64,000 nucleotides of DNA. Origin: Paenibacillus sp. ACRRY (GTDB lineage Bacteria; Bacillota; Bacilli; Paenibacillales; Paenibacillaceae). The stretch lies in the NCBI RefSeq assembly GCF_022346995.1, contig NZ_JAKRNM010000002.1, forward strand, positions 434,001 to 498,000, read 5' to 3'. The translations under genes were made by a program, and so were the position numbers. The notes beneath the pieces were generated by a model that saw only the letters and a program-made list of their open reading frames with translations, ran no database searches and was not told the origin of the DNA. Positions 1-9,086 of this stretch are shown one piece after another. How positions within the stretch are numbered: position 1 is the first letter of the stretch; every line of letters begins with the position of its first letter.

Positions 1-710
1 CGAAGAGCGGTGGTCAGGCAGGTGAAGCTACAACGGGTAAAAAAGCCGTGCTGATCTATCATTCCCATCCCCGTGAAGGATACAATCCGCTGCTTGGCAC
101 CAAGAGTGATAACCCTTCCTCCGGAAAAGCAACAGGCAACGTTTTTCAAGTAGGGACGTACCTTTCCAACAGTTTGCAAAAGCTTGGTGTGGGAGTGGAG
201 CATGCAACGGACGATTACCCGACCAAAGTGAAGGACTATAACTGGAACTATTCCTATAAATATTCGCGCCAGACTGTAAAGGCTGCCCTCGCCGAAAATG
301 ATGATTTAACCTATCTCATTGATATTCACCGGGATTCCCAGCGTCATAACAAAACAACCACAACCATTGATGGCAAGGGATATGCCAAAGTATATTTCAT
401 CATCGGGCATGAGAATCCGAACTGGCAACAAAATGAAGCCTTCGCTGCAAAGATACACAAGAAACTCGAAGCAAAATATCCAGGTGTCTCCAGAGGAGTC
501 TGGGGCAAGGATGGCGGAGGAGCAAATAATGGCGAGTACAATCAAACCCTCTCACCCAACAGCATTCTGATTGAAATCGGAGGGATCGACAATACAGGCG
601 CTGAGCTCAAGCGAACTTCACAAGTCCTTGCAGACATGATTGCCGAAGTATATTGGGAAGATCAGAACGTGGATAAAGCCAGTACGGGGACCAAGTCACA
701 GGGCAGTTGA
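1..710 (+). CDS. spoIIP: Stage II sporulation protein P, 5'-truncated by the window
   Basis: SpoIIP is a peptidoglycan amidase/endopeptidase that works with SpoIID and SpoIIM in septal wall remodelling and forespore engulfment. The frame is open from base 3 to the stop at 708-710, so the N-terminal part including the membrane anchor lies outside the window. Visible family motifs are the metal-binding segment LIYHSHPREGY near base 50, YLIDIHRDSQ near base 310 and the C-terminal ILIEIGGIDNT segment near base 565. The GTG at base 48 is internal, not a start. The yqxA-like gene and lepA follow in the order known from Bacillus subtilis, which supports the call. Confidence 0.93.
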   Translation, partial: KSGGQAGEATTGKKAVLIYHSHPREGYNPLLGTKSDNPSSGKATGNVFQVGTYLSNSLQKLGVGVEHATDDYPTKVKDYNWNYSYKYSRQTVKAALAENDDLTYLIDIHRDSQRHNKTTTTIDGKGYAKVYFIIGHENPNWQQNEAFAAKIHKKLEAKYPGVSRGVWGKDGGGANNGEYNQTLSPNSILIEIGGIDNTGAELKRTSQVLADMIAEVYWEDQNVDKASTGTKSQGS

Positions 711-746
711 TTATTTCAGAATGTAACCTGATAGGAGGGGAAGCAT

Positions 747-1073
747 GTGTCCAGATTCGGCAAAAAAATGTTAACTGTTATTGTACTCATGTTATTAGGG
801 GTTCTGCTGGGGATGCAGCTGGCAGGAAGTAACTTTCAGGTGGGTAACATTCCAGAGGTGCCCGCTGCCGAATCGGAGCCTGCTGTTCCCGTGCAACAGG
901 AAGAAAAAGAGACACCGATTGTTCCTGTACAAACGCCGAGTCAGGTACTTGGGGCTGAACAGAACAAAGCACCCGTGGATGTACTTGCAGATAAAACCGC
1001 TGGGCTGCTACAAAATCTGTCTCATAATGGAATTAAGTGGGTCGTTTCCTTGTTTAGCGGGGTTGCTGAATAA
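747..1073 (+). CDS. yqxA: YqxA-like small membrane protein (DUF3679-type)
   Basis: A 108-residue protein with an N-terminal hydrophobic segment (residues about 8-26), a Pro/Glu-rich linker (about 35-65) and an amphipathic C-terminus. It starts at GTG 747, seven bases after a strong ribosome binding site (AGGAGGGG, 733-740). It sits between spoIIP and lepA, exactly where Bacillus carries yqxA, and its size and single membrane segment fit. Function is unknown; co-location with spoIIP suggests a mother-cell membrane role. The identification rests mainly on position and architecture because sequence conservation is low. Confidence 0.62.
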   Translation: MSRFGKKMLTVIVLMLLGVLLGMQLAGSNFQVGNIPEVPAAESEPAVPVQQEEKETPIVPVQTPSQVLGAEQNKAPVDVLADKTAGLLQNLSHNGIKWVVSLFSGVAE

Positions 1074-1154
1074 AAAGCTGCTCGGTATAGGTAAAATAAA
1101 CCCCTGGAGATTCACAAAACGTGATGATTATTATAAAGTTGAGACAACGCGGGA

Positions 1155-1183
1155 TTGATGCACCCTGCATCAACTGTTATAAT
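1155..1183 (+). promoter_or_regulatory. lepA promoter overlapped by a 19-bp palindrome
   Basis: TTGATG (1155-1160), a 17-base spacer and TATAAT (1178-1183) make a good housekeeping promoter 38 bases before lepA. The -35 lies inside a perfect hyphenated palindrome, TTGATGCA-CCC-TGCATCAA (1155-1173), which looks like a dimeric repressor site. Confidence 0.7.
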
Positions 1184-1220
1184 GAAGTGATTGACACTAG
1201 GCTGTTTCTGGGGGTAAGGA

Positions 1221-3035
1221 ATGACTGACATTCGGGCAAGACAACGTAAAATTCGTAACTTTTCAATTATTGCACATATAGATCACGGCAAATCAACGCT
1301 TGCGGACCGGATCTTGGAGTACACAGGTGCGCTCACCACTCGGGAAATGCAGGAGCAGGTACTGGACCAAATGGAGCTTGAACGCGAACGTGGTATTACG
1401 ATCAAGCTGCAGGCTGTTGCCCTGAACTACAAAGCCGACGATGGTGAAGAATATTTACTTAATCTGATTGATACGCCTGGACACGTAGACTTCACATACG
1501 AAGTATCTCGCAGCCTTGCTGCATGTGAAGGCGCTCTTCTCGTTGTGGATGCGGCTCAGGGAATTGAAGCGCAGACGCTGGCAAATGTGTATCTGGCATT
1601 GGACAATGATCTTGAAATCTTACCAGTCATTAACAAAATCGATCTTCCAAGTGCAGATCCGGATCGGGTGAAGCAGGAAGTTGAAGATGTTATTGGTTTG
1701 GACACGAGTAATGCAGTATTGGCTTCGGCAAAAGCAGGCATCGGGATCAAAGAGATCCTGGAACAGGTGGTACAGAGCGTGCCTGCACCACAGGGTGATC
1801 CTGACCAGCCGCTGAAAGCGCTGATTTTCGACTCGCACTATGACCCGTACAAAGGCGTAATTGTATATATCCGTGTCATTGACGGCAAAATTAAGTCGGG
1901 TTCCAAAATCAAAATGATGGCAACAGGAAAATCGTTTGATGTTATTGAAGTAGGCGCGTTCAAACCACGCATGACCATTGTGGACGAGCTGAACGTCGGC
2001 GATGTTGGTTTCGTCGTTGCAGGTATCCGTCATGTAGGTGACACCCAAGTCGGGGATACCGTAACCGATGCGAAAAATCCAACACCGGAACCTTTGCCGG
2101 GTTACCGTAAAATCAATCCCATGGTTTATTGCGGTCTCTACCCAATTGAGACTTCCGATTATGTGGATCTGCGTGAAGCGCTGGAGAAATTGCAGCTGAA
2201 CGATGCATCCCTCAGCTTTGAACCGGAGACTTCAAGTGCGCTCGGATTTGGATTCCGCTGCGGATTCCTGGGATTGCTTCATATGGATGTTATTCAGGAG
2301 CGGATTGAGCGCGAGTTCAACATTCCGCTGATTACGACGGCACCAAGCGTAATCTATCACGTCACATTGACTAATGGTGAAGTCCTGCATATCGACAACC
2401 CATCCAACTATCCTGAGGTGGGAAGGATTGATTATGTTGAGGAACCGTATGTAAAAGCTTCCATTATCGTGCCGAATGATTATGTAGGTACCATTATGGA
2501 ACTTTGTCAAAACAAACGCGGCGAATACGTGAATATGGAATATCTCGATACCACTCGGGTTACCCTTACGTATGAGATTCCGTTGTCCGAGATCGTATAT
2601 GATTTCTTCGATCAATTGAAATCAAGTACAAAAGGATATGCATCCTTCGATTATGAACTGTCCGGTTATCGTCAGTCCAATTTGGTGAAGATGGACATCC
2701 TGCTTAATGGTGAACAGGTCGATGCCCTTTCCTTCATCGTTCACCGTGACCGTGCATACAACCGCGGCCGCATTATCTGTGAGAAGCTGCGCGAGCTGAT
2801 TCCACGGCAAATGTTCGAGGTGCCGATTCAGGCATCCGTAGGTACAAAGGTCGTTGCACGTGAAACTGTAAAAGCTATGCGTAAAAACGTACTTGCCAAG
2901 TGTTACGGCGGTGACATCTCGCGGAAACGGAAACTGCTGGAGAAGCAGAAGGAAGGTAAGAAGCGGATGAAGCAGGTTGGTAACGTTGAGGTGCCGCAGG
3001 AAGCGTTCATGGCGGTGCTGAAAATTGATGACTAA
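1221..3035 (+). CDS. lepA: Elongation factor 4 (back-translocating GTPase LepA)
   Basis: A 604-residue translational GTPase that acts on the ribosome under ionic or temperature stress. G-domain motifs are visible in order: AHIDHGKST (about residues 19-27), the switch region with [14 protein letters not shown] and NKIDLP. Domains II, III and V resemble EF-G and the C-terminal domain is the LepA-specific basic tail. Length is standard for the family. The ATG follows a GGGGGTAAGG ribosome binding site. It has its own promoter and is followed by no T-rich terminator but by three unusual stem-loops. Confidence 0.98.
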   Translation: MTDIRARQRKIRNFSIIAHIDHGKSTLADRILEYTGALTTREMQEQVLDQMELERERGITIKLQAVALNYKADDGEEYLLNLIDTPGHVDFTYEVSRSLAACEGALLVVDAAQGIEAQTLANVYLALDNDLEILPVINKIDLPSADPDRVKQEVEDVIGLDTSNAVLASAKAGIGIKEILEQVVQSVPAPQGDPDQPLKALIFDSHYDPYKGVIVYIRVIDGKIKSGSKIKMMATGKSFDVIEVGAFKPRMTIVDELNVGDVGFVVAGIRHVGDTQVGDTVTDAKNPTPEPLPGYRKINPMVYCGLYPIETSDYVDLREALEKLQLNDASLSFEPETSSALGFGFRCGFLGLLHMDVIQERIEREFNIPLITTAPSVIYHVTLTNGEVLHIDNPSNYPEVGRIDYVEEPYVKASIIVPNDYVGTIMELCQNKRGEYVNMEYLDTTRVTLTYEIPLSEIVYDFFDQLKSSTKGYASFDYELSGYRQSNLVKMDILLNGEQVDALSFIVHRDRAYNRGRIICEKLRELIPRQMFEVPIQASVGTKVVARETVKAMRKNVLAKCYGGDISRKRKLLEKQKEGKKRMKQVGNVEVPQEAFMAVLKIDD

Positions 3036-3037
3036 AC

Positions 3038-3186
3038 AATTCAATTTTGAGTACAGCACAGAGTTGTTCGTATGAAAATTGAATTAATAACGCAATCTCT
3101 GGGGACATCAATCGTTGTGTATCAGAGAATGCGTTAACCAATTTAATTTGAGGTACATCACAGAGTGTGTGTATCAAAGTGAATTG
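3038..3186 (+). repeat. Cluster of three related tandem stem-loops
   Basis: Three consecutive inverted repeats fill the lepA-hemW gap. Hairpin 1: arms 3038-3048 and 3075-3085, 11 bp perfect. Hairpin 2: arms 3089-3101 and 3123-3135, 12 of 13. Hairpin 3: arms 3139-3151 and 3174-3186, 11 Watson-Crick pairs plus one wobble. The loops of 1 and 3 are near copies (TACAGCACAGAG versus TACATCACAGAG, both ending in GTAT), so the units look duplicated. None is followed by a T-run, so they are not simple terminators. Confidence 0.75.
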
Positions 3187-3210
3187 CAGAATACTAAATA
3201 AACCAAGCTG

Positions 3211-3238
3211 AAAGGGAAGCCGGATGGCTTTCCTTTTT
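3211..3238 (+). terminator. Rho-independent terminator upstream of hemW
   Basis: Arms AAAGGGAAGCC (3211-3221) and GGCTTTCCTTT (3226-3236) around a GGAT loop, followed by a run of T. It would end lepA transcripts. It overlaps the upstream in-frame ATG at 3224 and so argues against that codon as the hemW start. Confidence 0.75.
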
Positions 3239-3259
3239 TCAAATAGAGGGGGACTTGCC

Positions 3260-4444
3260 ATGACATTGGCAGCACACAGCCGGAAAACAGGTGCACCCCA
3301 AGCGGTGTACCTTCACATTCCCTTTTGCACAAATAAATGCTTCTATTGTGATTTCAATTCCTATGTACTGAAGGACCAGCCTGTAATGCAGTACCTTGAA
3401 GCATTGGAGCGGGAGATGGAGCATACCGTCAAGGCCAATCCACCAGGAGAGATCAAAACCATTTTTGTGGGTGGTGGCACACCTACGGCTTTGAAGCCGG
3501 ACGAAATGGCCGTGTTCCTGCGGTCAGTTAAAACGTATTTCCCGAATTGGGCGGACGATATTGAATTTTCGATGGAAGCCAACCCGGGGACGACAGATGC
3601 CGAGAAGCTAGCCGTGATGAAAGAAGGCGGAGTGAACCGCGTCAGCTTCGGCGTACAGGCTTTTCAAAATGACCTGCTGACAGGCATTGGTCGGATTCAT
3701 AATACGGACGATGTATACCGTAGTCTGGAGAATGCCCGCAAGGCAGGATTGACGAATCTGTCCATCGACCTGATGTTTGGCCTGCCAAATCAAACCGTGG
3801 AAATGCTGAATGAGAGTATTGATAAGGCGCTTGCGCTCGATTTGCCTCACTATTCCATATACAGTTTGAAAGTGGAAGAGAATACGCTGTTCCATACGTT
3901 GTATCAAAAAAATCAACTGCCGCTCCCTCATGAGGATGATGAGCTGCAGATGTATCTTCTATTAATGAAGCGAATGAAAGAAGCGGGGTACGGCCAATAC
4001 GAGATCAGTAACTTTGCCAAACCCGGATTCGAGAGTCGGCACAACATTACGTACTGGCGTAATGAGGACTATTATGGTCTTGGAGCTGGTGCGCATGGTT
4101 ACGTGGGCCGTGAGCGTCATATGAATATTAAAGGTATAAATCCTTATGTTGAAGCTTCCCGCCGGGGACTGCCTCGCCTGGATCATTTTGAGATCAGCCG
4201 TGCGGAAGCCATGGAAGATTATCTGATGGTTGGACTTCGAATGCTGGAGGGCGCATCCGCTTCGCGGTTCAGTGAACAGTTTGGTGAATCCATCGAAGAC
4301 GTGTTTGCTAAGCCGCTTGGCAAAATGCTGAATGCAGGACTGCTTGAACGGACGTCAGACGGCTTCCGGCTCAGTGAACAGGGGATCCTGTTCGGTAACG
4401 ACGTTTTTGCCGAGTTTATCGGGTCAATATCGCTGAATTCGTAG
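3260..4444 (+). CDS. hemW: Radical SAM heme chaperone HemW (formerly HemN-like)
   Basis: A 394-residue radical SAM protein related to oxygen-independent coproporphyrinogen III oxidase; the HemW branch is thought to carry heme to target proteins. The [4Fe-4S] motif is seen in PFCTNKCFYCDFNS (Cys-x3-Cys-x2-Cys) about 20 residues from the start, followed by the SAM-binding GGGTPTAL. The HemN C-terminal domain follows. I place the start at ATG 3260, behind GAGGGGGA (3246-3253), not at ATG 3224, which lies inside the terminator hairpin. Position after lepA matches Bacillus. Confidence 0.94.
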   Translation: MTLAAHSRKTGAPQAVYLHIPFCTNKCFYCDFNSYVLKDQPVMQYLEALEREMEHTVKANPPGEIKTIFVGGGTPTALKPDEMAVFLRSVKTYFPNWADDIEFSMEANPGTTDAEKLAVMKEGGVNRVSFGVQAFQNDLLTGIGRIHNTDDVYRSLENARKAGLTNLSIDLMFGLPNQTVEMLNESIDKALALDLPHYSIYSLKVEENTLFHTLYQKNQLPLPHEDDELQMYLLLMKRMKEAGYGQYEISNFAKPGFESRHNITYWRNEDYYGLGAGAHGYVGRERHMNIKGINPYVEASRRGLPRLDHFEISRAEAMEDYLMVGLRMLEGASASRFSEQFGESIEDVFAKPLGKMLNAGLLERTSDGFRLSEQGILFGNDVFAEFIGSISLNS

Positions 4445-4457
4445 CTTGAAATTCCAT

Positions 4458-4501
4458 ACACTCTGTTGTATATTTATTCATATTGATTTTACAGAGCGTG
4501 T
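4458..4501. repeat. Imperfect inverted repeat after hemW
   Basis: ACACTCTGT (4458-4466) and ACAGAGCGTGT (4491-4501) pair with one bulged C and enclose a 24-base AT-rich loop. There is no following T-run. It shares the ACAGAG core with the hairpins after lepA, but the similarity is short. Confidence 0.4.
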
Positions 4502-4560
4502 TTGGATAACAACTACGAAGTCAGCTTTCCTCTGGAAAGCTTGTATAGGAGGAGAGCGGG

Positions 4561-5031
4561 ATGTCGGCGATATGCAGAAAAGCCGTGCCGGAAGATGTTG
4601 AACCATTGTTTGAAATGATTAAGGGATATGCTGAACGTGGGATCATGCTTCCGCGATCAAGGGAAGTACTGCATCGGCAGCTGGAACACTTTGTTGTAGC
4701 CGAAGTGAACGGTGAGGTGGTGGGCTGCGGCTCGCTGTGCCGTCTGGGTAATGATCTGGTGGAAGTTAGATCGCTTGGCATCTCCGAAGGACACAAAGGT
4801 ATGGGTATTGGTTCCTTGCTCCTGGACCGTTTGGTGGAGGAAGCTGAGAAGCAGCAAATTCCCAAGGTCATGGCACTGACATACGAAGTTTCCTTTTTCC
4901 TCAAAAATGGTTTTGCCGTGGTGAACAAAGAGATATTCCCGGAAAAAGTGTGGACAGACTGCGTTCATTGCAGCAAGCAGGACTGCTGTGATGAGATCGC
5001 GGTGCTGAAGGAATTGAATGTATCTGCATAA
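4561..5031 (+). CDS. GNAT N-acetyltransferase, short ArgA-like family
   Basis: A 156-residue acetyltransferase with the single GNAT domain: the acetyl-CoA pyrophosphate loop is in GHKGMGIGSLLL (about residues 79-90). The C-terminal stretch FPEKVWTDCVHCSKQDCCDEIAV is typical of the short N-acetylglutamate synthase-like (ArgA-type) acetyltransferases, which suggests glutamate as a possible substrate. The ATG follows AGGAGAG. It stands alone between hemW and hrcA, ends in its own terminator, and has no other arginine gene beside it, so the substrate is inferred only. Confidence 0.82.
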   Translation: MSAICRKAVPEDVEPLFEMIKGYAERGIMLPRSREVLHRQLEHFVVAEVNGEVVGCGSLCRLGNDLVEVRSLGISEGHKGMGIGSLLLDRLVEEAEKQQIPKVMALTYEVSFFLKNGFAVVNKEIFPEKVWTDCVHCSKQDCCDEIAVLKELNVSA

Positions 5032-5038
5032 AATAATG

Positions 5039-5095
5039 AAGGACCGCATGCTTCGGAAGAATGGAAATTTCGTCTGAGCAGGGTCCTTTTCTTTT
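5039..5095 (+). terminator. Terminator after the GNAT gene
   Basis: AAGGACC (5039-5045) pairs with GGTCCTT (5082-5088), followed by TTCTTTTA. The long intervening segment contains a further TGCT/AGCA pairing. It separates the GNAT gene from the hrcA operon. Confidence 0.55.
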
Positions 5096-5177
5096 ATAGT
5101 CATTAGTGACTAATGGTGTTATGACCGGCCAAGAATGGTCTATACTATAAATAGATGATTGCACTCATCAAACTGAC

Positions 5178-5207
5178 TTGACAATCTTCACGTCAGTTTG
5201 GTATTTT
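5178..5207 (+). promoter_or_regulatory. Probable hrcA operon promoter
   Basis: TTGACA (5178-5183) with a weak -10 TATTTT (5202-5207) at 18 bases, placing the start of transcription just before or in the CIRCE element. The -35 sits in the loop of an inverted repeat (AAACTGAC 5170-5177, GTCAGTTT 5192-5199). Confidence 0.55.
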
Positions 5208-5218
5208 TGTATTACCGC

Positions 5219-5245
5219 TTAGCACTCATCTAACCGGAGTGCTAA
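5219..5245 (+). promoter_or_regulatory. CIRCE operator (HrcA binding site)
   Basis: Perfect consensus TTAGCACTC (5219-5227), nine-base spacer, GAGTGCTAA (5237-5245), 40 bases before the hrcA start. This is the established binding site of the HrcA repressor, so the hrcA-grpE-dnaK-dnaJ operon is autoregulated and heat inducible through HrcA. A second copy of GCACTCATC lies at 5161-5169. Confidence 0.97.
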
Positions 5246-5285
5246 CGACATGGGACAGTACAGTCAGAAGGAGGGAATACTCACC

Positions 5286-6317
5286 ATGTTAACAGAGCGT
5301 CAACGTATGATTCTGAACGCTATAGTGGATGACTATATCCGTTCAGCTGAGCCCGTAGGGTCCCGAAGCATTTCCAAAAGGGGAGATGTTGGATACAGTC
5401 CGGCTACGATCCGTAATGAAATGGCGGATCTCGAAGATATGGGTTTTCTGGAACAGCCGCATACCTCGGCAGGCCGTATCCCTTCGCATAAAGGCTATCG
5501 ATACTATGTCGATCATTTGGTTCCCTGGAATCAGGTGGAGCCGCAAGAGCTGGATGATCTAAAATCATTCTTTGCCGAAAAACTGAATGTCATGGAGCAA
5601 GTGATTCAACATGCATCAGTCATCTTGTCGCACATGACCAATTATACTTCAATCCTGCTTGGACCCGAAGTGTTTCACACGTCGCTGCGCCACTTTCAAC
5701 TGCTTCCGCTAAATGAAAATACGGCCGTGGCTATTATTGTGACCAACACGGGTCAAGTTGAGAATAAGACTGTTCAAATTCCTCCAGAGATCTCGGTAGC
5801 CGAGATGGAGAAAGTGGTTAACTTGCTTAACGCCAAACTGGTAGGAGTGCCTATCTACAAATTAAAATCCCGTCTCTACACCGAGCTGGGGCAAGAGATG
5901 GAACGGCACATTTCACGCTACGAGGAAGTTATGCAGGTGCTGAACAGTGCTTTTGACAACGAACATGATAACCGTCTTTTCCTTAGTGGTGCAACGAATA
6001 TGTTAACCCAACCGGAATTCAAAGATGTCGAAAAGGTAAAAGATATTCTTGACCTGCTGGATGAGACACCAACACTCATGAAATTAATGATGCCTGTACC
6101 GGGTGGATCAGGTATTCAGGTGCGTATCGGCACCGAGAATGATCATGAAGCCTTCGCCAACTGCAGTTTGATTACAGCATCCTATTCATTGGATGGAGAA
6201 GCTTTGGGATCAATCGGGATACTGGGACCCACACGGATGGATTATGCACGTGTCATTCATATTTTAAATACATTATCTCGTGATTTAACGGCTATGCTAA
6301 CGCATCGCTTCAAATAG
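5286..6317 (+). CDS. hrcA: Heat-inducible transcription repressor HrcA
   Basis: A 343-residue repressor that binds CIRCE and needs GroEL for activity. The N-terminal winged helix (residues 1-75, with PVGSRSISKR and YSPATIRNEMADLE) is followed by a GAF-like dimerisation domain. I choose ATG 5286 (protein begins MLTERQRMILN, the usual family start), nine bases after AGAAGGAGGG (5268-5277), rather than the in-frame ATG at 5250 directly after CIRCE. First gene of the class I heat-shock operon. Confidence 0.97.
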   Translation: MLTERQRMILNAIVDDYIRSAEPVGSRSISKRGDVGYSPATIRNEMADLEDMGFLEQPHTSAGRIPSHKGYRYYVDHLVPWNQVEPQELDDLKSFFAEKLNVMEQVIQHASVILSHMTNYTSILLGPEVFHTSLRHFQLLPLNENTAVAIIVTNTGQVENKTVQIPPEISVAEMEKVVNLLNAKLVGVPIYKLKSRLYTELGQEMERHISRYEEVMQVLNSAFDNEHDNRLFLSGATNMLTQPEFKDVEKVKDILDLLDETPTLMKLMMPVPGGSGIQVRIGTENDHEAFANCSLITASYSLDGEALGSIGILGPTRMDYARVIHILNTLSRDLTAMLTHRFK

Positions 6318-6383
6318 GAAACATGCTGCAAGCCATAAGGATACGGGATTGAACGAATTCATTAGTATAAGGAGGTGAACATC

Positions 6384-6962
6384 TTGAAAGAGGAGCAATC
6401 ATTCGCAGCAGAAGAACAGGAACAGCAGGAAACAACAGCGGCCGAGAGCCAGGGGCCTGTTAACGAAGCAGGAGCTGCAGAAGCGCAAGCTGAGGAGATG
6501 GCAGATCAGGGGCAAGATGAGCTCGCACGTTTGAAGGCAGAGGTTGAGGAAACACAGCAGCGCTTTGTCCGTGCTCAAGCTGACTTTGATAACTTCCGTC
6601 GCCGTACACAAAAGGAAAAAGAGGAACTGGCGAAGTATGCTTCAATGAAGTTGGTCACCGAACTGGTGCCGGTTATTGATAACTTCGAACGTGCCATGGC
6701 TACTGTGCCGGAAGGTACGGAGTCCGAATCTTTCTCCAAAGGCATTCAAATGATCTTCCGCCAGCTCGAAACGGTGCTGAACAATGAAGGTCTGACTGCA
6801 ATGGACACGGTTGGACAGCCGTTTAATCCTGAATTCCACCAAGCCATTATGCAAGTGGAGTCCGACGAGTATGAAGAAGGTACCGTTGTGGAGGAAGTCC
6901 AAAAAGGCTATATGCTGAAGGATAAAGTACTTCGTCCTGCCATGGTTAAAGTCAGCTCATAA
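6384..6962 (+). CDS. grpE: Nucleotide exchange factor GrpE
   Basis: GrpE releases ADP from DnaK. The protein has a Glu/Gln-rich disordered N-terminus (residues 1-45), a long helix with RAQADFDNFRRR and the C-terminal beta domain with the NPEFHQA motif. The longest frame begins at GTG 6375, but that codon lies within the AAGGAGG ribosome binding site (6369-6375); TTG 6384, seven to eight bases downstream, is the better start and gives 192 residues. Located 66 bases after hrcA. Confidence 0.95.
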   Translation: MKEEQSFAAEEQEQQETTAAESQGPVNEAGAAEAQAEEMADQGQDELARLKAEVEETQQRFVRAQADFDNFRRRTQKEKEELAKYASMKLVTELVPVIDNFERAMATVPEGTESESFSKGIQMIFRQLETVLNNEGLTAMDTVGQPFNPEFHQAIMQVESDEYEEGTVVEEVQKGYMLKDKVLRPAMVKVSS

Positions 6963-7113
6963 TTTTGTTTCAGAATACTGGGCTCGCTCCATTGGGATGT
7001 AAGCTGTGACGAAGTTTAATATAAAGGTTTACACACATAGAGCACGATAAGGATGAATTGCAAATAAGGATCAACCTGATCCATTTTAAATAGTTGAGGG
7101 AGGAAATTTTCCG

Positions 7114-8958
7114 ATGAGCAAAGTAATCGGTATTGACTTAGGAACAACCAACTCTTGCGTAGCGGTAATGGAGGGCGGCGAGGCTGTCGTTATCCCTAAC
7201 CCGGAAGGTGCACGTACAACCCCATCTGTAGTGGGTTTCAAAAAAGATGGAGAGCGCGTTGTTGGTGAAACAGCTAAACGCCAAGCAATCACGAATCCGG
7301 ATCGTACGATCATCTCGATCAAACGTCACATGGGTACTTCCCACAAAGAAACAATCGATAGCAAAGATTATTCTCCACAAGAGATCTCTGCCATCATCCT
7401 GCAAAAATTGAAATCCGATGCCGAAGCTTACCTTGGCCAAACGGTAACACAAGCGGTTATCACGGTACCGGCTTACTTCAATGACAGCCAGCGTCAAGCA
7501 ACCAAAGATGCAGGTAAAATCGCAGGTTTGGAAGTTTTGCGTATCGTCAACGAGCCAACTGCAGCAGCTTTGGCATACGGTATGGAGAAATCCGAAGACC
7601 AAACCATTCTCGTATATGACTTGGGTGGCGGTACATTCGACGTATCCATCCTTGAACTGGGTGACGGCTTCTTCGAAGTTAAAGCAACTAGTGGTGACAA
7701 CCAACTGGGTGGCGATGACTTTGACCAAGTTATCATCGATTATCTCGTAAGTGAATTCAAAAAAGATCAAGGCATTGACCTTAGCAAAGATAAAGCAGCA
7801 GTTCAACGTTTGAAAGATGCAGCGGAAAAAGCGAAAAAAGAACTTTCCGGCGTATTGACTACAACGATTTCCCTGCCGTTCATCACTGTAGCTGACGGCG
7901 TTCCTCAGCACTTGGAGTTGAACCTGAGCCGTGCGAAATTCGAAGAAATCTCTGCTGGTCTGGTTGAGCGTACGCTTGAACCAACTCGACGTGCATTGAG
8001 CGATGCTGGCATGACTGCTAATGATATCGACAAAATCGTTCTGGTTGGTGGTTCCACACGTATTCCTGCAGTACAGGAAGCGATCAAGAAACTGACTGGT
8101 AAAGAGCCTCACAAAGGCGTTAACCCGGATGAAGTTGTAGCTTTGGGTGCAGCTGTACAAGCGGGCGTACTGACAGGTGACGTAAAAGACGTTGTATTGC
8201 TCGACGTAACTCCACTGTCCCTGGGTATCGAAACTGCAGGTGGCGTATTTACCAAAATGATCGAGCGCAACACAACGATCCCTACATCCAAGTCCCAAGT
8301 GTTCTCCACATATGCAGACAACCAACCAAGCGTTGAGATCCATGTCCTGCAAGGGGAACGTGAAATGGCAGCTGGCAACAAAACGCTCGGACGCTTCATG
8401 CTGGGAGATATTCCACCGGCTCCACGTGGTGTTCCGCAAATCGAAGTTAGCTTCGATATTGATGCCAACGGTATCGTTAACGTATCTGCAACAGACAAAG
8501 GTACGAACAAAACGCAAAAAATCACCATCACTTCTTCCAGCGGTTTGAGCGATGCTGAAGTTGAACAAATGATGAAAGATGCTGAGCTGCACGCTGAAGA
8601 AGATAAAAAACGCAAAGAGCTCGTTGAAGCGAAAAACAGTGCAGATCAACTGATCTACTCTGTGGACAAAACGATCAAAGATCTTGGCGAAAAAGCAGAT
8701 GCTGGCGAAGTTGAGAAAGCCAATGCTGCAAAAGAAAAACTGCAAGGCGTGCTGGCTTCCGACAACTTGGAAGATATCAAAGCAGCTACAGAAGAACTGA
8801 CAGAGATTGTGCAACAACTGTCCGTTAAACTGTATGAGCAAGCACAAGCACAAGAGCAAGCAGCTCAAGGTGCTGAAGAGCAACAAGGTTCCGCTAAACG
8901 TGACAACGTCGTAGACGCTGATTACGAAGTCGTGGATGAAGATAAAAAACAAAACTAA
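7114..8958 (+). CDS. dnaK: Molecular chaperone DnaK (Hsp70)
   Basis: A 614-residue Hsp70. Visible are the N-terminal phosphate loop [10 protein letters not shown], the actin-type motif [13 protein letters not shown], the VGGSTRIP motif, the linker [12 protein letters not shown], the substrate-binding domain and an EEVxDADYE-like acidic tail. The ATG follows GAGGGAGGAAA. A 151-base intergenic segment before it contains a short GGATCA/TGATCC inverted repeat (7068-7082) but no clear terminator, so it is probably co-transcribed from the CIRCE promoter. Codon use is biased to favoured codons, as expected for an abundant protein. Confidence 0.99.
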   Translation: MSKVIGIDLGTTNSCVAVMEGGEAVVIPNPEGARTTPSVVGFKKDGERVVGETAKRQAITNPDRTIISIKRHMGTSHKETIDSKDYSPQEISAIILQKLKSDAEAYLGQTVTQAVITVPAYFNDSQRQATKDAGKIAGLEVLRIVNEPTAAALAYGMEKSEDQTILVYDLGGGTFDVSILELGDGFFEVKATSGDNQLGGDDFDQVIIDYLVSEFKKDQGIDLSKDKAAVQRLKDAAEKAKKELSGVLTTTISLPFITVADGVPQHLELNLSRAKFEEISAGLVERTLEPTRRALSDAGMTANDIDKIVLVGGSTRIPAVQEAIKKLTGKEPHKGVNPDEVVALGAAVQAGVLTGDVKDVVLLDVTPLSLGIETAGGVFTKMIERNTTIPTSKSQVFSTYADNQPSVEIHVLQGEREMAAGNKTLGRFMLGDIPPAPRGVPQIEVSFDIDANGIVNVSATDKGTNKTQKITITSSSGLSDAEVEQMMKDAELHAEEDKKRKELVEAKNSADQLIYSVDKTIKDLGEKADAGEVEKANAAKEKLQGVLASDNLEDIKAATEELTEIVQQLSVKLYEQAQAQEQAAQGAEEQQGSAKRDNVVDADYEVVDEDKKQN

Positions 8959-9003
8959 TCTGTGGTTTTTGTGGATTAATCATCGGTGACGTTCGGATCG
9001 AGG

Positions 9004-9045
9004 GGAAAGTCATAGCCGGGTCTTCCGTGCTTTGACTTTCCTTTT
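9004..9045 (+). terminator. Intercistronic terminator-like hairpin between dnaK and dnaJ
   Basis: GGAAAGTCA (9004-9012) and TGACTTTCC (9033-9041) pair perfectly, followed by TTTTG. The T-run is short, so partial read-through is likely and would lower dnaJ relative to dnaK. Confidence 0.65.
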
Positions 9046-9086
9046 GTCACGATGTGCGATAAGGTGAATGTTATGGGGGTGGAAGA

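Noticed and set aside
7138..8952. 604-codon open frame antisense to dnaK
   Set aside because: Long antisense frames opposite dnaK are a known by-product of its codon bias. The product is Cys/Phe-rich with no recognisable domain and no ribosome binding site.
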